This document shows, piece by piece, positions 1 through 8,125 of a stretch of DNA of 25,889 bases. Both the position numbers and the translations under genes were made by a program. Under the pieces are notes generated by a model. That model had not been told where the DNA came from. It saw only the letters and a list, made by a program, of their open reading frames with translations, and searched no databases. The DNA is taken from the NCBI GenBank assembly GCA_964413425.1, contig CAYPST010000056.1, positions 1 to 25,889 on the forward strand, read 5' to 3'. Origin of the DNA: DATFLS01 sp964413425. GTDB taxonomy: Bacteria; Fidelibacterota; JAANXI01. How positions within the stretch are numbered: position 1 is the stretch's first letter; every line of letters begins with the position of its first letter.

Positions 1-79
1 CTATAATGAATTTTCCTGACGGAGGAATAACGCCAAACAGGCTGCATCCGGTTCTGTATGATATTTCCTTAAACAAATT

Positions 80-122
80 TCAGCATCCTGCATCAGGCCC
101 ATGTTTTCTAAACGCTCTCAAA
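80..122 (+). repeat. Dispersed repeat, copy A
   Basis: This stretch upstream of apgM matches the reverse complement of 14174-14219. Over the first 34 bases (80-113 against 14219-14186) 29 are identical by eye, including a 13-base identical core ATGTTTTCTAAAC at 101-113. Both copies continue into a GCTC/CTCAAA-type sequence with a small length difference. I see no complete gene in 1-233; the rest of this leader has no clear promoter. Function is unknown. Confidence 0.6.
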
Positions 123-233
123 GGATTTATACCGAGCGATTGGAGTAAGGCCGCAGCAACTCTTCTTTGAATCTTCTGTATTTTCTCGGTAATTTACACA
201 AAACATTGAAACAACAGAAACAAGGAGTGTTGC

Positions 234-1448
234 ATGGAAGACACCTATGGGAATCTCATCAGTTCATTAGCCGAGGCGAATGAGAAGACGATGGTATTGT
301 TGGTGCTGGATGGGATTGGTGATTGTGATAACGATGGCAAAGGGACGGCTCTGCAGATGGCGAACACACCGAATATGGATGCACTGGCAAAGCAGAGTGC
401 CCTGGGGCAGATTACCCCTGTGGCAGTGGGTGTCACTCCCGGGAGCGGACCGGGTCATCTGGGATTGTTCGGATATGATCCGATTATTTACAAGATAGGT
501 CGCGGCGTGTTAAGCGCTCTGGGCATTGAATTTCCCCTCCAGAAAAACGACGTGGCGGCGCGATTAAATTTCTGCACTTTGGATAACCAGGGGAAAGTGA
601 TTGATCGCAGGGCGGGACGAATTTCAGATGAAGAAAATAAGCGGGTACTGCAGAAAATCAAAGAGAATGTTACCCCGCCCGAGGGAGTGGAAGTGTTATT
701 CGAAACCGTCGCGGAGCATCGGGCGCTGATGGTTGTCCGGGGAGATGACCTGGATGATAATGTGGGAGATACCGATCCCCAGATGCCCGGCGTCGAACCG
801 CTGGATCCGGCCCGCAAATCACATGCTGGGTCCAGGACGGCCGGCCTTGTCAAAGAGATCCTGGTGCAAGTCAAAGAAATATTGAAAGACGAGGAAAAAG
901 CCAATATGATTCTGACGCGGGGCTTTGCGAAGCTCCCGGACTGGCCGATGTTCCCGGAACGCTATCAACTGAATCCGGTGGCCGTAGCCGGCTATCCGAT
1001 GTATCGGGGCGTCGCTCGTCTGGTGAACATTCCAATTTTTTCAAAGCCTACCACCGCACAGGATATCTGCCGGGATACTGTGAAGGCGCTGCAAGACCAT
1101 ACGTTTGTCTTTTCCCATTTCAAATACACTGATAAAACCGGAGAAGACGGCGACGTGGATGCCAAGGTGGCACGGATTGAAGAAATGGACACAGCGCTTC
1201 CCACGTTGTTAGACGCCGGTCCCGATGTATTAATTATCACGGGTGATCATTCGACTCCGCCCAGCATTATGGCTCATAGCTGGCATCCGGTGCCCGTACT
1301 GATGAAAGCGCCCTTTCTGCGGGGTGGAGACGCCGATCGATTCACAGAGATCACATGCCGCCACGGCCAGATCGGATCAATTTATTCCAGGGAATTATTA
1401 CCCTTAGCCATGGCACATGCCGGAAAACTGCAGAAATACGGGGCGTAA
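234..1448 (+). CDS. apgM: 2,3-bisphosphoglycerate-independent phosphoglycerate mutase, archaeal type (ApgM)
   Basis: Interconverts 3- and 2-phosphoglycerate in cytoplasmic glycolysis/gluconeogenesis without needing 2,3-bisphosphoglycerate. The 404-residue length and sequence fit the archaeal-type (aPGAM) branch of the alkaline-phosphatase superfamily, not the roughly 510-residue GpmI form. Visible motifs are LLVLDGIGD with metal-ligand Asp26, PGSGPGHLGLFGYDP with the likely phosphorylated Ser71, and GDHSTP (Asp338, His339) followed by HSWHPVPV (His348, His351) for the second metal set. The ATG is preceded by AAGGAG at 222-227, six bases away, which fixes the start. A DUF72 gene follows 38 bases downstream on the same strand and is probably cotranscribed. 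Family assignment is firm; exact metal-ligand roles are inferred from the superfamily. Confidence 0.95.
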   Translation: MEDTYGNLISSLAEANEKTMVLLVLDGIGDCDNDGKGTALQMANTPNMDALAKQSALGQITPVAVGVTPGSGPGHLGLFGYDPIIYKIGRGVLSALGIEFPLQKNDVAARLNFCTLDNQGKVIDRRAGRISDEENKRVLQKIKENVTPPEGVEVLFETVAEHRALMVVRGDDLDDNVGDTDPQMPGVEPLDPARKSHAGSRTAGLVKEILVQVKEILKDEEKANMILTRGFAKLPDWPMFPERYQLNPVAVAGYPMYRGVARLVNIPIFSKPTTAQDICRDTVKALQDHTFVFSHFKYTDKTGEDGDVDAKVARIEEMDTALPTLLDAGPDVLIITGDHSTPPSIMAHSWHPVPVLMKAPFLRGGDADRFTEITCRHGQIGSIYSRELLPLAMAHAGKLQKYGA

Positions 1449-1486
1449 TGAGTGATTCGTTCCGGTTGAACGGCTCCTGCCCCTGA

Positions 1487-2224
1487 ATGAAGATGACATC
1501 TGAGATCCATATCGGAACCTCGGGCTGGAATTATGACCATTGGCGTGGCCCATTTTATCCCGAGGAGCTGCCGACTCATCAGTGGCTGGATTATTACAGC
1601 GAGCGGTTTCATACGGTGGAAGTGAACAATACTTTTTATCAACTGCCGAAAAAAAGCACGTTCCGGCAGTGGAGGGAGGCATCACCGGCGGGTTTCATCT
1701 TCGCCGTGAAAGCCAGCCGGTACATCACCCATATGAAGAAGTTAAAGGAGCCGAAGGAAAGTCTGTGTAATTTTTTAGAGAACGTGCGGCTACTGGAGGA
1801 CAAACTGGGACCGATCCTCTTCCAGCTTCCGCCGAATTGGAAATTTAACGAAGAGCGGCTGGCTGCTTTTCTGGAGTTATTGCCAGATGAATTTCAATAT
1901 ACATTTGAATTCCGGGATCAGCGGTGGATCAACGATCGCGCCTGTCAGCTCCTGCGTGAGAAAAATATTGCGTTGTGTATCTATGAACTGGCCGGTTATC
2001 TCTCGCCCGGCGAAGTGACCGCCGATCTGGTGTATCTCCGTCTGCACGGCCCAGGGGATAAATATCAGGGAAAATACAACGACGAAACCCTCGGGAAGTG
2101 GGCTGAAACCTTCCGGCAGTGGGCTAATCAAGGGAAAGACGTGTACTGCTACTTTGACAATGATCAGCTGGGCTACGCCGCCATGAACGCCCTGGAACTC
2201 CGGGAGATGGTAGAGCGCGAATAG
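1487..2224 (+). CDS. DUF72 (YecE-like) family protein
   Basis: A 245-residue protein with the hallmarks of the DUF72/YecE family, predicted TIM-barrel proteins of unknown biochemical role. Recognisable features are the N-terminal IGTSGWNYDHWRGPFYP, the VEVNNTFYQLP strand, the FAVKASRYITH segment, LGPILFQLPPNWKFN, and a C-terminal VYCYFDNDQLGYAAMNA. Length is typical, so it appears complete. The ATG has no good Shine-Dalgarno sequence, and it lies 38 bases after apgM, so translation may depend on the upstream gene. Nothing in the sequence ties it functionally to phosphoglycerate mutase. Family call is confident; function is not known. Confidence 0.92.
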   Translation: MKMTSEIHIGTSGWNYDHWRGPFYPEELPTHQWLDYYSERFHTVEVNNTFYQLPKKSTFRQWREASPAGFIFAVKASRYITHMKKLKEPKESLCNFLENVRLLEDKLGPILFQLPPNWKFNEERLAAFLELLPDEFQYTFEFRDQRWINDRACQLLREKNIALCIYELAGYLSPGEVTADLVYLRLHGPGDKYQGKYNDETLGKWAETFRQWANQGKDVYCYFDNDQLGYAAMNALELREMVERE

Positions 2225-2250
2225 AAACTGTCGGGTAAGCCCAGCCAGTG

Positions 2251-2276
2251 TAATTAAACACCGAAACACACCGAAG
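2251..2276 (+). repeat. AC-rich repeat related to 14146-14171
   Basis: The bases TAATTAAACACCGAAACACA and the following CCGAAG match the reverse complement of 14146-14171 at 21 of 26 positions by eye. In the second place this sequence directly continues dispersed repeat copy B, so both may be parts of one longer, decayed repeat family. It lies in the gap between two convergent genes (DUF72 and nrdJ). Low complexity (AAACAC) makes chance similarity possible. Confidence 0.35.
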
Positions 2277-2429
2277 TACACTCAGGGTTAGACACACTAG
2301 CATGCTTCACGTCTTTTCCACAGCATGGACTCTCTGATTTCTGTATCAATATTTGGGAGGAATCAAGCACTGGCAAGTTCTTACAAGTGCTGACAGTTCC
2401 CTCCAGCACCGACGTATGTGAATCGCTTC

Positions 2430-2474
2430 CTGCCCACTGCCCACTGCCCACTGCCCACTGCCAACTGCCAACTG
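2430..2474 (+). repeat. 7-bp tandem repeat (CTGCCCA)n next to the nrdJ stop
   Basis: Four exact units of CTGCCCA are followed by two of CTGCCAA and a final CTG, a run of 45 bases. It ends two bases before the nrdJ stop codon (2477-2479, - strand), so it forms the immediate 3' flank of that gene. Such arrays change copy number by slippage. Confidence 0.9.
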
Positions 2475-2476
2475 TC

Positions 2477-4564
2477 TTATTCCGGTTTCACCTCCTGCGT
2501 GGTGAATAGCACCTGTTTTTTCCGGGAGCCGAGGCGATAGAAAGTCAGGCCTTTGCAGCCCAGCTCGATGGCCAGGCGGAACGCGCTGTCCACATCATCT
2601 CTGGTCGCGGTCTTCGGGAAGTTAATCGTTTTTGAAATGCCACTGTCAATATATTCCTGGAAGGCCGCCTGCATCCGGACGTGGTTCTCCGGAGCAATCC
2701 GGTCGGCGGTAATGAAAATATCCGCAATTTCATCGGATATCGAGAGGTCGCGGGTTCCGGTGAAGCGGTTGTTCCGCATCAATTCCCTGGCCTCTTGTTT
2801 GAGCGCTTCCACGTCATAGCCGTTGGCTTCCAGGACCTGAAGAAAATAATCGTCGAATTCGATGAGCAGATCCTCGCCCTGAATATCCCGGCCCACATTT
2901 CGGAAGTACACGGTGTTGAACAGCGGTTCACAACCGCCGGAGGTGTTGGCGATCATGCTGGTGGTGCCGGTCGGGGCGACAGTGGTGGTATGGTGGTTGC
3001 GCAGTGGAAAGCCGTCTTTCCAATCATCCGGGTTTTGACCGGTATGTTGACGAAACCAATCAGGATAAGACGCGGGTTGTGCGTACTTGGAGTGTTCCCA
3101 TTCCAGAAAGGTGCCGCGTTCTTCCGCCAATCGATGACTGGCGTTCTTGGATTCATGGCTGATAAATCTCATTATCTGGCGTGCAATCTCAAAAGATTCT
3201 TTGCTGCCATACACAACCTGCAATTGCAGTAACATCTGAGCGAAGCCCATCACTCCCAGTCCGATATTTCGCAGATTCCCTGATTTCTCACGGATTTCCT
3301 GCAGGGGAAATCTGCTCATGGTGATTGCGTTGTCCAGAAACCGGGTCCCCAGACGAACCACATGACCAAGCCTCTCCCAATCAATCGCCTGGTTGAGGAA
3401 ACCGCTCACCTGCTCCGATGAAGGGTCGGGATCGGATTTCCGGTAGGAAGGCCACGCTACGAATGTCTCAGAGAGCATCAGTGACAGGTTAATGTGTCCA
3501 AGAGTGCAGGCTTCATGATCTTCCAGTGGTTGTTCGGCACAGGGATTGGTTGCCATAATCTGATGTTCGGGATTTTCCTTAATATCAAATGAATGCTGCC
3601 GGTTGGTTTCGTCTATCATGAACAGCCCCGGTTCACCGTTTCTCCAGGCTCCGTCAATAAGCAGCTTCCAGATGAACCGGGCCGGGAGTCTCATGGGGTC
3701 ACCCACCTGAATCTCGGTGGCGCCGCGAAATGCCGCGATCCCCTCGATGTCTCCGGCATAATCCCGCCAGAGATTCTCTTCCGCACGTACTTTGCTGGCG
3801 TCTTCGTATTCCGTGCTGTAGAAATGTGCTGTCTCCTCGATAACCGTAAAGGGTTCATTGTTCCGGGGATTGAACAGGGTATACCAGTCGTCATTTTTCA
3901 CGGCATCATAGAATCGATCCGTGATGGCGACTGAGATGTTGAAATTCGCCAGAACGCCTTCCTGCCGCTTTGCCACCACAAATCGTCCGACGTCCGGATG
4001 ATCAACATGGAGAATCCCCATCTGGGCGCCACGCCGTTTTCCGCCCTGTTTCAGCGTACTGCACATTTGATCGAACACGTGCATGAACGAGACCGGTCCG
4101 CTGGCAATCCCGCCGGTCGACCGGACCATATCTCCCCTGGGACGGAGTTTGGAAAACGCATACCCGACGCCGCCACCGCTCTGAAATATCTTGGCGGCCC
4201 GTTTGACCGTGTCAAAAATGGAATCGAGATCATCACCCGGGGAGATAACAAAGCAGGCGGCCAGCTGCTGCAGTTCGGCGCCGGCATTCATCAGAGTGGG
4301 AGAATTGGGCATGAATTCCAGTGTCGTTAACATATCGTAAAACTCGTCCGCCATCTGTTGCACATCATTGCCGTACTCCGCTTCAGGCTGTGCCAGATTC
4401 TCCGCCACCCGCCGAAACAATTGACCGGGGGTTTCCATCACTTTCCCGTGTTCATCCTTTAACAGATACCGGGCAGGGAGCACATATTTTTTCGCGTTCT
4501 CATTTAATCGGTCTTCCAGTGCAGTACCTCTGATGCGTTTAGCTGGAATGATGAGGTTTGTCAT
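2477..4564 (-). CDS. nrdJ: Adenosylcobalamin-dependent (class II) ribonucleotide reductase
   Basis: Reduces ribonucleotides to deoxyribonucleotides using a radical generated from adenosylcobalamin. Sequence of 695 residues starts MTNLIIPAKR. Motifs seen: NSPTLMNAG (87-95), redox-pair Cys104 in LAACFVISPG, QSGGGVGYAFSKLRPRG (128-144), NPCAEQPL with Asn340, thiyl-radical Cys342 and Glu344, second redox Cys353 in EACTLGHINLS, and PTGTTSMIANTSGGCEPLF (531-549). The protein ends at FYRLGSRKKQVLFTTQEVKPE with no C-terminal Cys pair, whereas most class II enzymes continue to a Cys-rich tail that re-reduces the active site. The stop abuts a 7-bp tandem repeat. Divergent from the polX remnant; no ATP-cone is obvious. 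No clear cobalamin riboswitch was found in the leader. Family firm. Confidence 0.95.
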   Translation of the reverse strand: MTNLIIPAKRIRGTALEDRLNENAKKYVLPARYLLKDEHGKVMETPGQLFRRVAENLAQPEAEYGNDVQQMADEFYDMLTTLEFMPNSPTLMNAGAELQQLAACFVISPGDDLDSIFDTVKRAAKIFQSGGGVGYAFSKLRPRGDMVRSTGGIASGPVSFMHVFDQMCSTLKQGGKRRGAQMGILHVDHPDVGRFVVAKRQEGVLANFNISVAITDRFYDAVKNDDWYTLFNPRNNEPFTVIEETAHFYSTEYEDASKVRAEENLWRDYAGDIEGIAAFRGATEIQVGDPMRLPARFIWKLLIDGAWRNGEPGLFMIDETNRQHSFDIKENPEHQIMATNPCAEQPLEDHEACTLGHINLSLMLSETFVAWPSYRKSDPDPSSEQVSGFLNQAIDWERLGHVVRLGTRFLDNAITMSRFPLQEIREKSGNLRNIGLGVMGFAQMLLQLQVVYGSKESFEIARQIMRFISHESKNASHRLAEERGTFLEWEHSKYAQPASYPDWFRQHTGQNPDDWKDGFPLRNHHTTTVAPTGTTSMIANTSGGCEPLFNTVYFRNVGRDIQGEDLLIEFDDYFLQVLEANGYDVEALKQEARELMRNNRFTGTRDLSISDEIADIFITADRIAPENHVRMQAAFQEYIDSGISKTINFPKTATRDDVDSAFRLAIELGCKGLTFYRLGSRKKQVLFTTQEVKPE

Positions 4565-4722
4565 ATCTTTTTATCTTCCTTGTGGACCTTTATCATGTCA
4601 TGGAATAGATTAGGCAATAGAGGGCAGAGTTTCATCCTGATAATCATATCAGCCGGGAGTTCCCGAATGGTGTCCTTTGCTGGTTATCATCACCCGCAGC
4701 CCCTGTAATTTATGTTTACGAA

Positions 4723-4751
4723 TATATAAATTTAACGAAAAGGATTTTGAA
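4723..4751 (-). promoter_or_regulatory. Possible sigma70-type promoter for nrdJ
   Basis: On the - strand, TTCAAA (4751-4746) and TATATA (4728-4723) are separated by 17 bases, about 160 bases before the nrdJ ATG. Each hexamer matches consensus at four of six positions, in an AT-rich patch. This is a pattern match only. Confidence 0.25.
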
Positions 4752-4814
4752 CATCGGAAATAGGAGTTGTTATGCCCGTTCATAACAGTGATATCTCCTA
4801 ATTCTGAAGCGGTT

Positions 4815-5239
4815 GGATTTACGAGTATAGCTGCATTCATTACCATCGCAATTTACCATATGACCAGCAAACCAGCCGGGTTCTCAGAGCCATGGAAAAT
4901 CCGTATTTTAGTATTCTGGGGCATCCCACCGGCCGGGAGATTCACAAGCGGGAACCCATGGAAACGGATATGGAAAAGATCATGGACAGGGCAGCGTTAT
5001 ATGGCTGCTGTCTGGAAGTGAATGCCACTCCAAGACGATTGGATCTGAAGGATATTCATTGTAAAATGGCGAAGGAGCGGGGAATTAAATTGTCCGTTTC
5101 CACAGCCGTTCATAGTACGGACGAGCTGAAGCATATCAAGTTTGGAGTAAATCAGGCTCGCCGGGGCTGGCTGGAATCTGGTGATATCTTGAACCCGCGC
5201 CCGGTTGATGAAGTATTAGAACTGGTGCGACGAGATTAG
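4815..5239 (+). pseudogene. polX: Remnant of DNA polymerase/3'-5' exonuclease PolX (C-terminal PHP part)
   Basis: The bases encode the last roughly 140 residues of a PolX-type PHP phosphoesterase; a full PolX has about 570. Clear family motifs are RVLRAMENPY, FSILGHPTGRE, CLEVNATPRRLDLKD and GVNQARRGWLESGDILN. Reading starts in one frame (GFTSIAA, 4815-4835) and must shift by one base near 4835 to continue as IHYHRNLPYDQQTS, which fits a single-base deletion. Upstream the homology vanishes, so the polymerase domain and most of the PHP domain are missing. The usual metal-binding STDAHST motif reads STAVHST, losing the Asp. An ATG at 4892 opens a 115-codon frame, but it lacks a good ribosome site. 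ligA begins 34 bases after the stop. The decay evidence is strong; a residual function is unlikely. Confidence 0.85.
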
Positions 5240-5273
5240 TATCTTGCAGAAACAGGAACAAAGAGGTTGAATT

Positions 5274-7352
5274 ATGGCTGAGATCCCGGAAGGAATCGCA
5301 CTCAAACCGGATATCGATCCGGACAGGATTGCATCGAAAGAGGAAGCGGAACAGGCAATCGGGAGACTGCGGGAGTCCATCAACTATCATGATTATCGCT
5401 ATTATGTGCAGGACGATCCCGTGATTACTGATGACGAATATGACCGGTTATTCCGCACTTTGGAGGTATTGGAGGAGCGGTTTCCGGATCTCGTTACATC
5501 GGATTCCCCGACCCGGCGGGTAGGCGCCCGGCCACAGGAAGAGCTGGGCCTGGTGGATCATCCCGTGCCAATGCTGAGTTTGAAATCCGTCAGCGACGCG
5601 CAGGACGCGAGAGACTTCGATCGGACCTGTCGGCGGGAGCTGAACCGGGACCAGATTGGATACACCTGTGAGCCCAAGTATGACGGCCTGGCAGTGGAAC
5701 TTATCTATGAAGCGGGGTCTTTGCAGCAGGCAATAACCCGCGGCGATGGACAGACCGGAGAAAATATCACAGAAAATATCAAAACCATCCGGGAAGTGCC
5801 CCTCAACCTGATCAGCCAGAACAATGTGTCCATTCCCCGGAGATTGGTTGTGCGCGGTGAAGTGTACATGCGCAAAGATGAATTTGAGGAATTCAATCGA
5901 AAGCGTGCCGAGCGGGAGGAGAAAACATTTGCGAATCCCCGGAATGCAGCAGCCGGATCCCTGCGGCAGCTGGATCCCAGAATAACCGCCGAGCGTCCGC
6001 TGCATATTTATCTCTATCAGGTGGCACAGATTGAAGGGTATGAGTTTACGAAGCAGTGGGAGGTGCTCCGGACCCTTCCGAGCTGGGGGTTCCGAGTGAA
6101 TTCGGACCTCAACCGGAAGGTCAGTGGTATTGATGAGGTTATCGAGACCTATAAAGAATTTCTGGATCTCCGGGAAGACCTGCCCTATGAAATCGACGGG
6201 ATGGTGACCAAAGTGAATGATCTGGATGCTCAGGATACCCTGGGCGTGCGAACCAGCAACCCTCGCTGGGCGATCGCCTATAAATTTCCAGCCAGGCGAG
6301 CGACGACGGCAATCAGAAAGATCGAGGTGCAGGTCGGACGCACCGGGAAATTAACTCCTGTTGCTCTTTTAGAACCGGTCCGGATTGGAGGAGTGGAAGT
6401 CAGCCGGGCTTCCCTGCACAATCAGAGTGAAATCGATCAGAAGGATATTCGGGTGGGGGATACGGTCATAGTTGAACGGGCAGGTGACGTGATTCCTTAT
6501 GTGGTGAAACCGCTTCCGGACCAGCGGGATGGCTCCGAGGAGCCGTATCATCTGCCTGACACCTGTCCGGTGTGCGGTTCGGAAGTCGTAATGAGTGAAG
6601 ACAGAAAACAGACCCGATGCACCAATATCCGATGCAAAGCACAGGTGCGGGAGCGCATCAAACATTTTGTGTCCGTTAACGGGATGGATATTGAGGGCCT
6701 GGGAGATCGACGGGTCCGTGAAATGCTGGAAAAGGGCATGATTGATCGGATATCGGATCTCTATTATCTCAAAGAGGAGGAATGGCAACAGCTGGATGAT
6801 GTGGCGGAAAAATCGGCCCGGAATCTCGCCCGGGAAATTGAAAAAAGCAGACATCAGCCGCTGCATGTATTTCTCTATGCTATTGGCATTCCCCTGGTCG
6901 GCAAACATATGGCCCGGGTGCTTGCTGAACATTATCGCACCCTGAACGATTTGCAGCAGGCATCCAAAGCGGATCTGATGGATATCCACGAGGTGGGTCC
7001 TGAAGTCGCGGAATCTGTGGTGACCTTCTTTTCAAACGAGCAAACCCTTGACGATATCCGACGCATGATTGATGCCGGTTTGAAGCTGGAAAACCCCTAT
7101 GCAGAAGAAGAGGAGCAGCCACTGCAGGGATTCACCTTCGTGTTCACCGGCAACCTGAAGGAGTGGAGCAGGAACGAGGCGAAAGAACTGGTGGAACGGT
7201 TAGGGGGTCGGGCCACCTCCGGCGTGAGTGGCAATACGGACTACGTGGTGGCAGGCCCGGGAGCCGGCTCGAAACTGGATCAGGCGCGGAACCTGGGAGT
7301 TCCGGTATTAAGTGAGGAAGAGTTCAAGGCGTTACTGGCACAGCGAAAATAA
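5274..7352 (+). CDS. ligA: NAD-dependent DNA ligase LigA
   Basis: Seals nicks in duplex DNA during replication and repair, using NAD+ as AMP donor. At 692 residues it has all LigA domains in order: Ia domain with YHDYRYYVQDDPVITDDEYD (38-57), adenylation domain with catalytic Lys135 in CEPKYDGLA, OB fold with VGRTGKLTPVA, a four-Cys zinc finger (Cys431, 434, 449, 454), helix-hairpin-helix repeats and a C-terminal BRCT domain (about 615-690, FTFVFTGNLKEWSR). The ATG is preceded by AGAGG at a suitable distance. The adenylation motif is KYDG instead of the common KLDG or KIDG. It sits just behind a polX remnant, so an ancestral repair-gene pair is possible. Confidence 0.97.
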   Translation: MAEIPEGIALKPDIDPDRIASKEEAEQAIGRLRESINYHDYRYYVQDDPVITDDEYDRLFRTLEVLEERFPDLVTSDSPTRRVGARPQEELGLVDHPVPMLSLKSVSDAQDARDFDRTCRRELNRDQIGYTCEPKYDGLAVELIYEAGSLQQAITRGDGQTGENITENIKTIREVPLNLISQNNVSIPRRLVVRGEVYMRKDEFEEFNRKRAEREEKTFANPRNAAAGSLRQLDPRITAERPLHIYLYQVAQIEGYEFTKQWEVLRTLPSWGFRVNSDLNRKVSGIDEVIETYKEFLDLREDLPYEIDGMVTKVNDLDAQDTLGVRTSNPRWAIAYKFPARRATTAIRKIEVQVGRTGKLTPVALLEPVRIGGVEVSRASLHNQSEIDQKDIRVGDTVIVERAGDVIPYVVKPLPDQRDGSEEPYHLPDTCPVCGSEVVMSEDRKQTRCTNIRCKAQVRERIKHFVSVNGMDIEGLGDRRVREMLEKGMIDRISDLYYLKEEEWQQLDDVAEKSARNLAREIEKSRHQPLHVFLYAIGIPLVGKHMARVLAEHYRTLNDLQQASKADLMDIHEVGPEVAESVVTFFSNEQTLDDIRRMIDAGLKLENPYAEEEEQPLQGFTFVFTGNLKEWSRNEAKELVERLGGRATSGVSGNTDYVVAGPGAGSKLDQARNLGVPVLSEEEFKALLAQRK

Positions 7353-7628
7353 CAAGACTAATCTCAAAATCCCACAGTGTTGAGGAATTCTTCCGACACC
7401 TGAACGACAATTCAATTATTCCGAAGATTATGAGGAAAAAGACACCGGATGAGATGTTTCCAGTTTTTTGTATGTTCACGGCGAAACTATCTCCGATGAA
7501 TTTTCCCTCATCATGATAAGTTGTGATAAATCATCATGGTTGTTAAGTTGCCGCAGTCTCCGGGCTCTTTCCCGCTGTCAGGGGCGGATCAGATTCGTCG
7601 ACAGCAGGGCATTCCAGTGCCGGCCGTC

Positions 7629-7668
7629 GAGTCATCCCGACCGGTCGGGACTCCGCCCGGAATGACTC
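7629..7668. repeat. Palindromic REP-like hairpin
   Basis: GAGTCAT at 7629-7635 pairs with ATGACTC at 7662-7668. Inside lies the perfect 14-base palindrome CCCGACCGGTCGGG. The start resembles the GAGTCATTCCGAGCG sequence at the extreme right end of the window (from 25867), so it is probably a member of a dispersed palindromic family. Confidence 0.65.
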
Positions 7669-7698
7669 CTGTGGGAGAGAGCCGGGAGACGAAGCACT

Positions 7699-7907
7699 GA
7701 GGGTGTGTGAAAACAAGGAGTCAAATAGAAAAGATGTCATCCTGAGCGGAGTCCCGGTGTGTGGGACGGAGTCGAAGGATCTCCTCGTTTTTCTGCTATC
7801 CCTTATTATGTAGGAGTTTTAGCCAGTTGGGAGCATGATCACAGGAGATCCTTCGCTTCGCTCAGGATGGCAATTATTTCATTGACTTAGCATTCTCACA
7901 CACCCTC
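7699..7907. mobile_element. MITE-like non-coding element with TIRs and 4-bp target duplication
   Basis: The ends are GAGGGTGTGTGA (7699-7710) and its exact reverse complement TCACACACCCTC (7896-7907). The element is flanked on both sides by CACT (7695-7698 and 7908-7911), which reads as a 4-bp target-site duplication. It is 209 bases long and has no transposase. Internally it carries a second inverted repeat: GTCATCCTGAGCGGAGT and GAAGGATCTCCT (from 7736) against AGGAGATCCTTCGCTTCGCT and CAGGATGGC (7843-7871), so the whole element can fold as a nested hairpin. It would need a transposase supplied elsewhere; the parent IS family cannot be named from this alone. Confidence 0.75.
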
Positions 7908-7983
7908 CACTCCACGTATCTGTCGCGCTGTACGGCGTTCTCTTCATAGCCCTGTATACTATTTCCTGAGAAGCAGCCGATGG

Positions 7984-8088
7984 GTTCCTTGCAGGGAAGA
8001 AAACTTTCCTTCAAGGAAAAATAATTTTCCTTGAAGGAAAAAAAAGTTTCCTTGAAGGAAAAATTCTGTTCCTTGCAGGAAAGTGATC
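7984..8088. repeat. Five-unit 21-bp array of TTTCCTTGAAGGAAA palindromes
   Basis: Five palindromes lie at an exact 21-base pitch: units begin at 7984, 8005, 8026, 8047 and 8068. The three inner units carry TTTCCTTSAAGGAAA, a near-perfect dyad of seven-base arms around one central base; the outer two have TTCCTTGCAGG cores. The remaining six bases of each unit are A-rich and vary. Because 21 bases is two helical turns and also seven codons, the array both places dyads on one DNA face and produces artificial heptad peptides in several frames. It could be a multi-site operator, a structured RNA or a selfish repeat. Confidence 0.85.
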
Positions 8089-8125
8089 TGTGGCTGACAA
8101 GCGCAGGAGACGGCCCCTGGAAGCC

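Noticed and set aside
2681..3232. Long + strand frame of 183 codons opposite nrdJ
   Set aside because: It is the complementary shadow of a well-supported reductase gene and has no recognisable motifs.
4565..4800. Possible cobalamin riboswitch before the B12-dependent nrdJ
   Set aside because: I could not find a B12-box or the expected paired elements on the - strand leader.
5448..6989. Long - strand frames of 185 and 206 codons opposite ligA
   Set aside because: Shadows of ligA; the + strand protein has all the family motifs.
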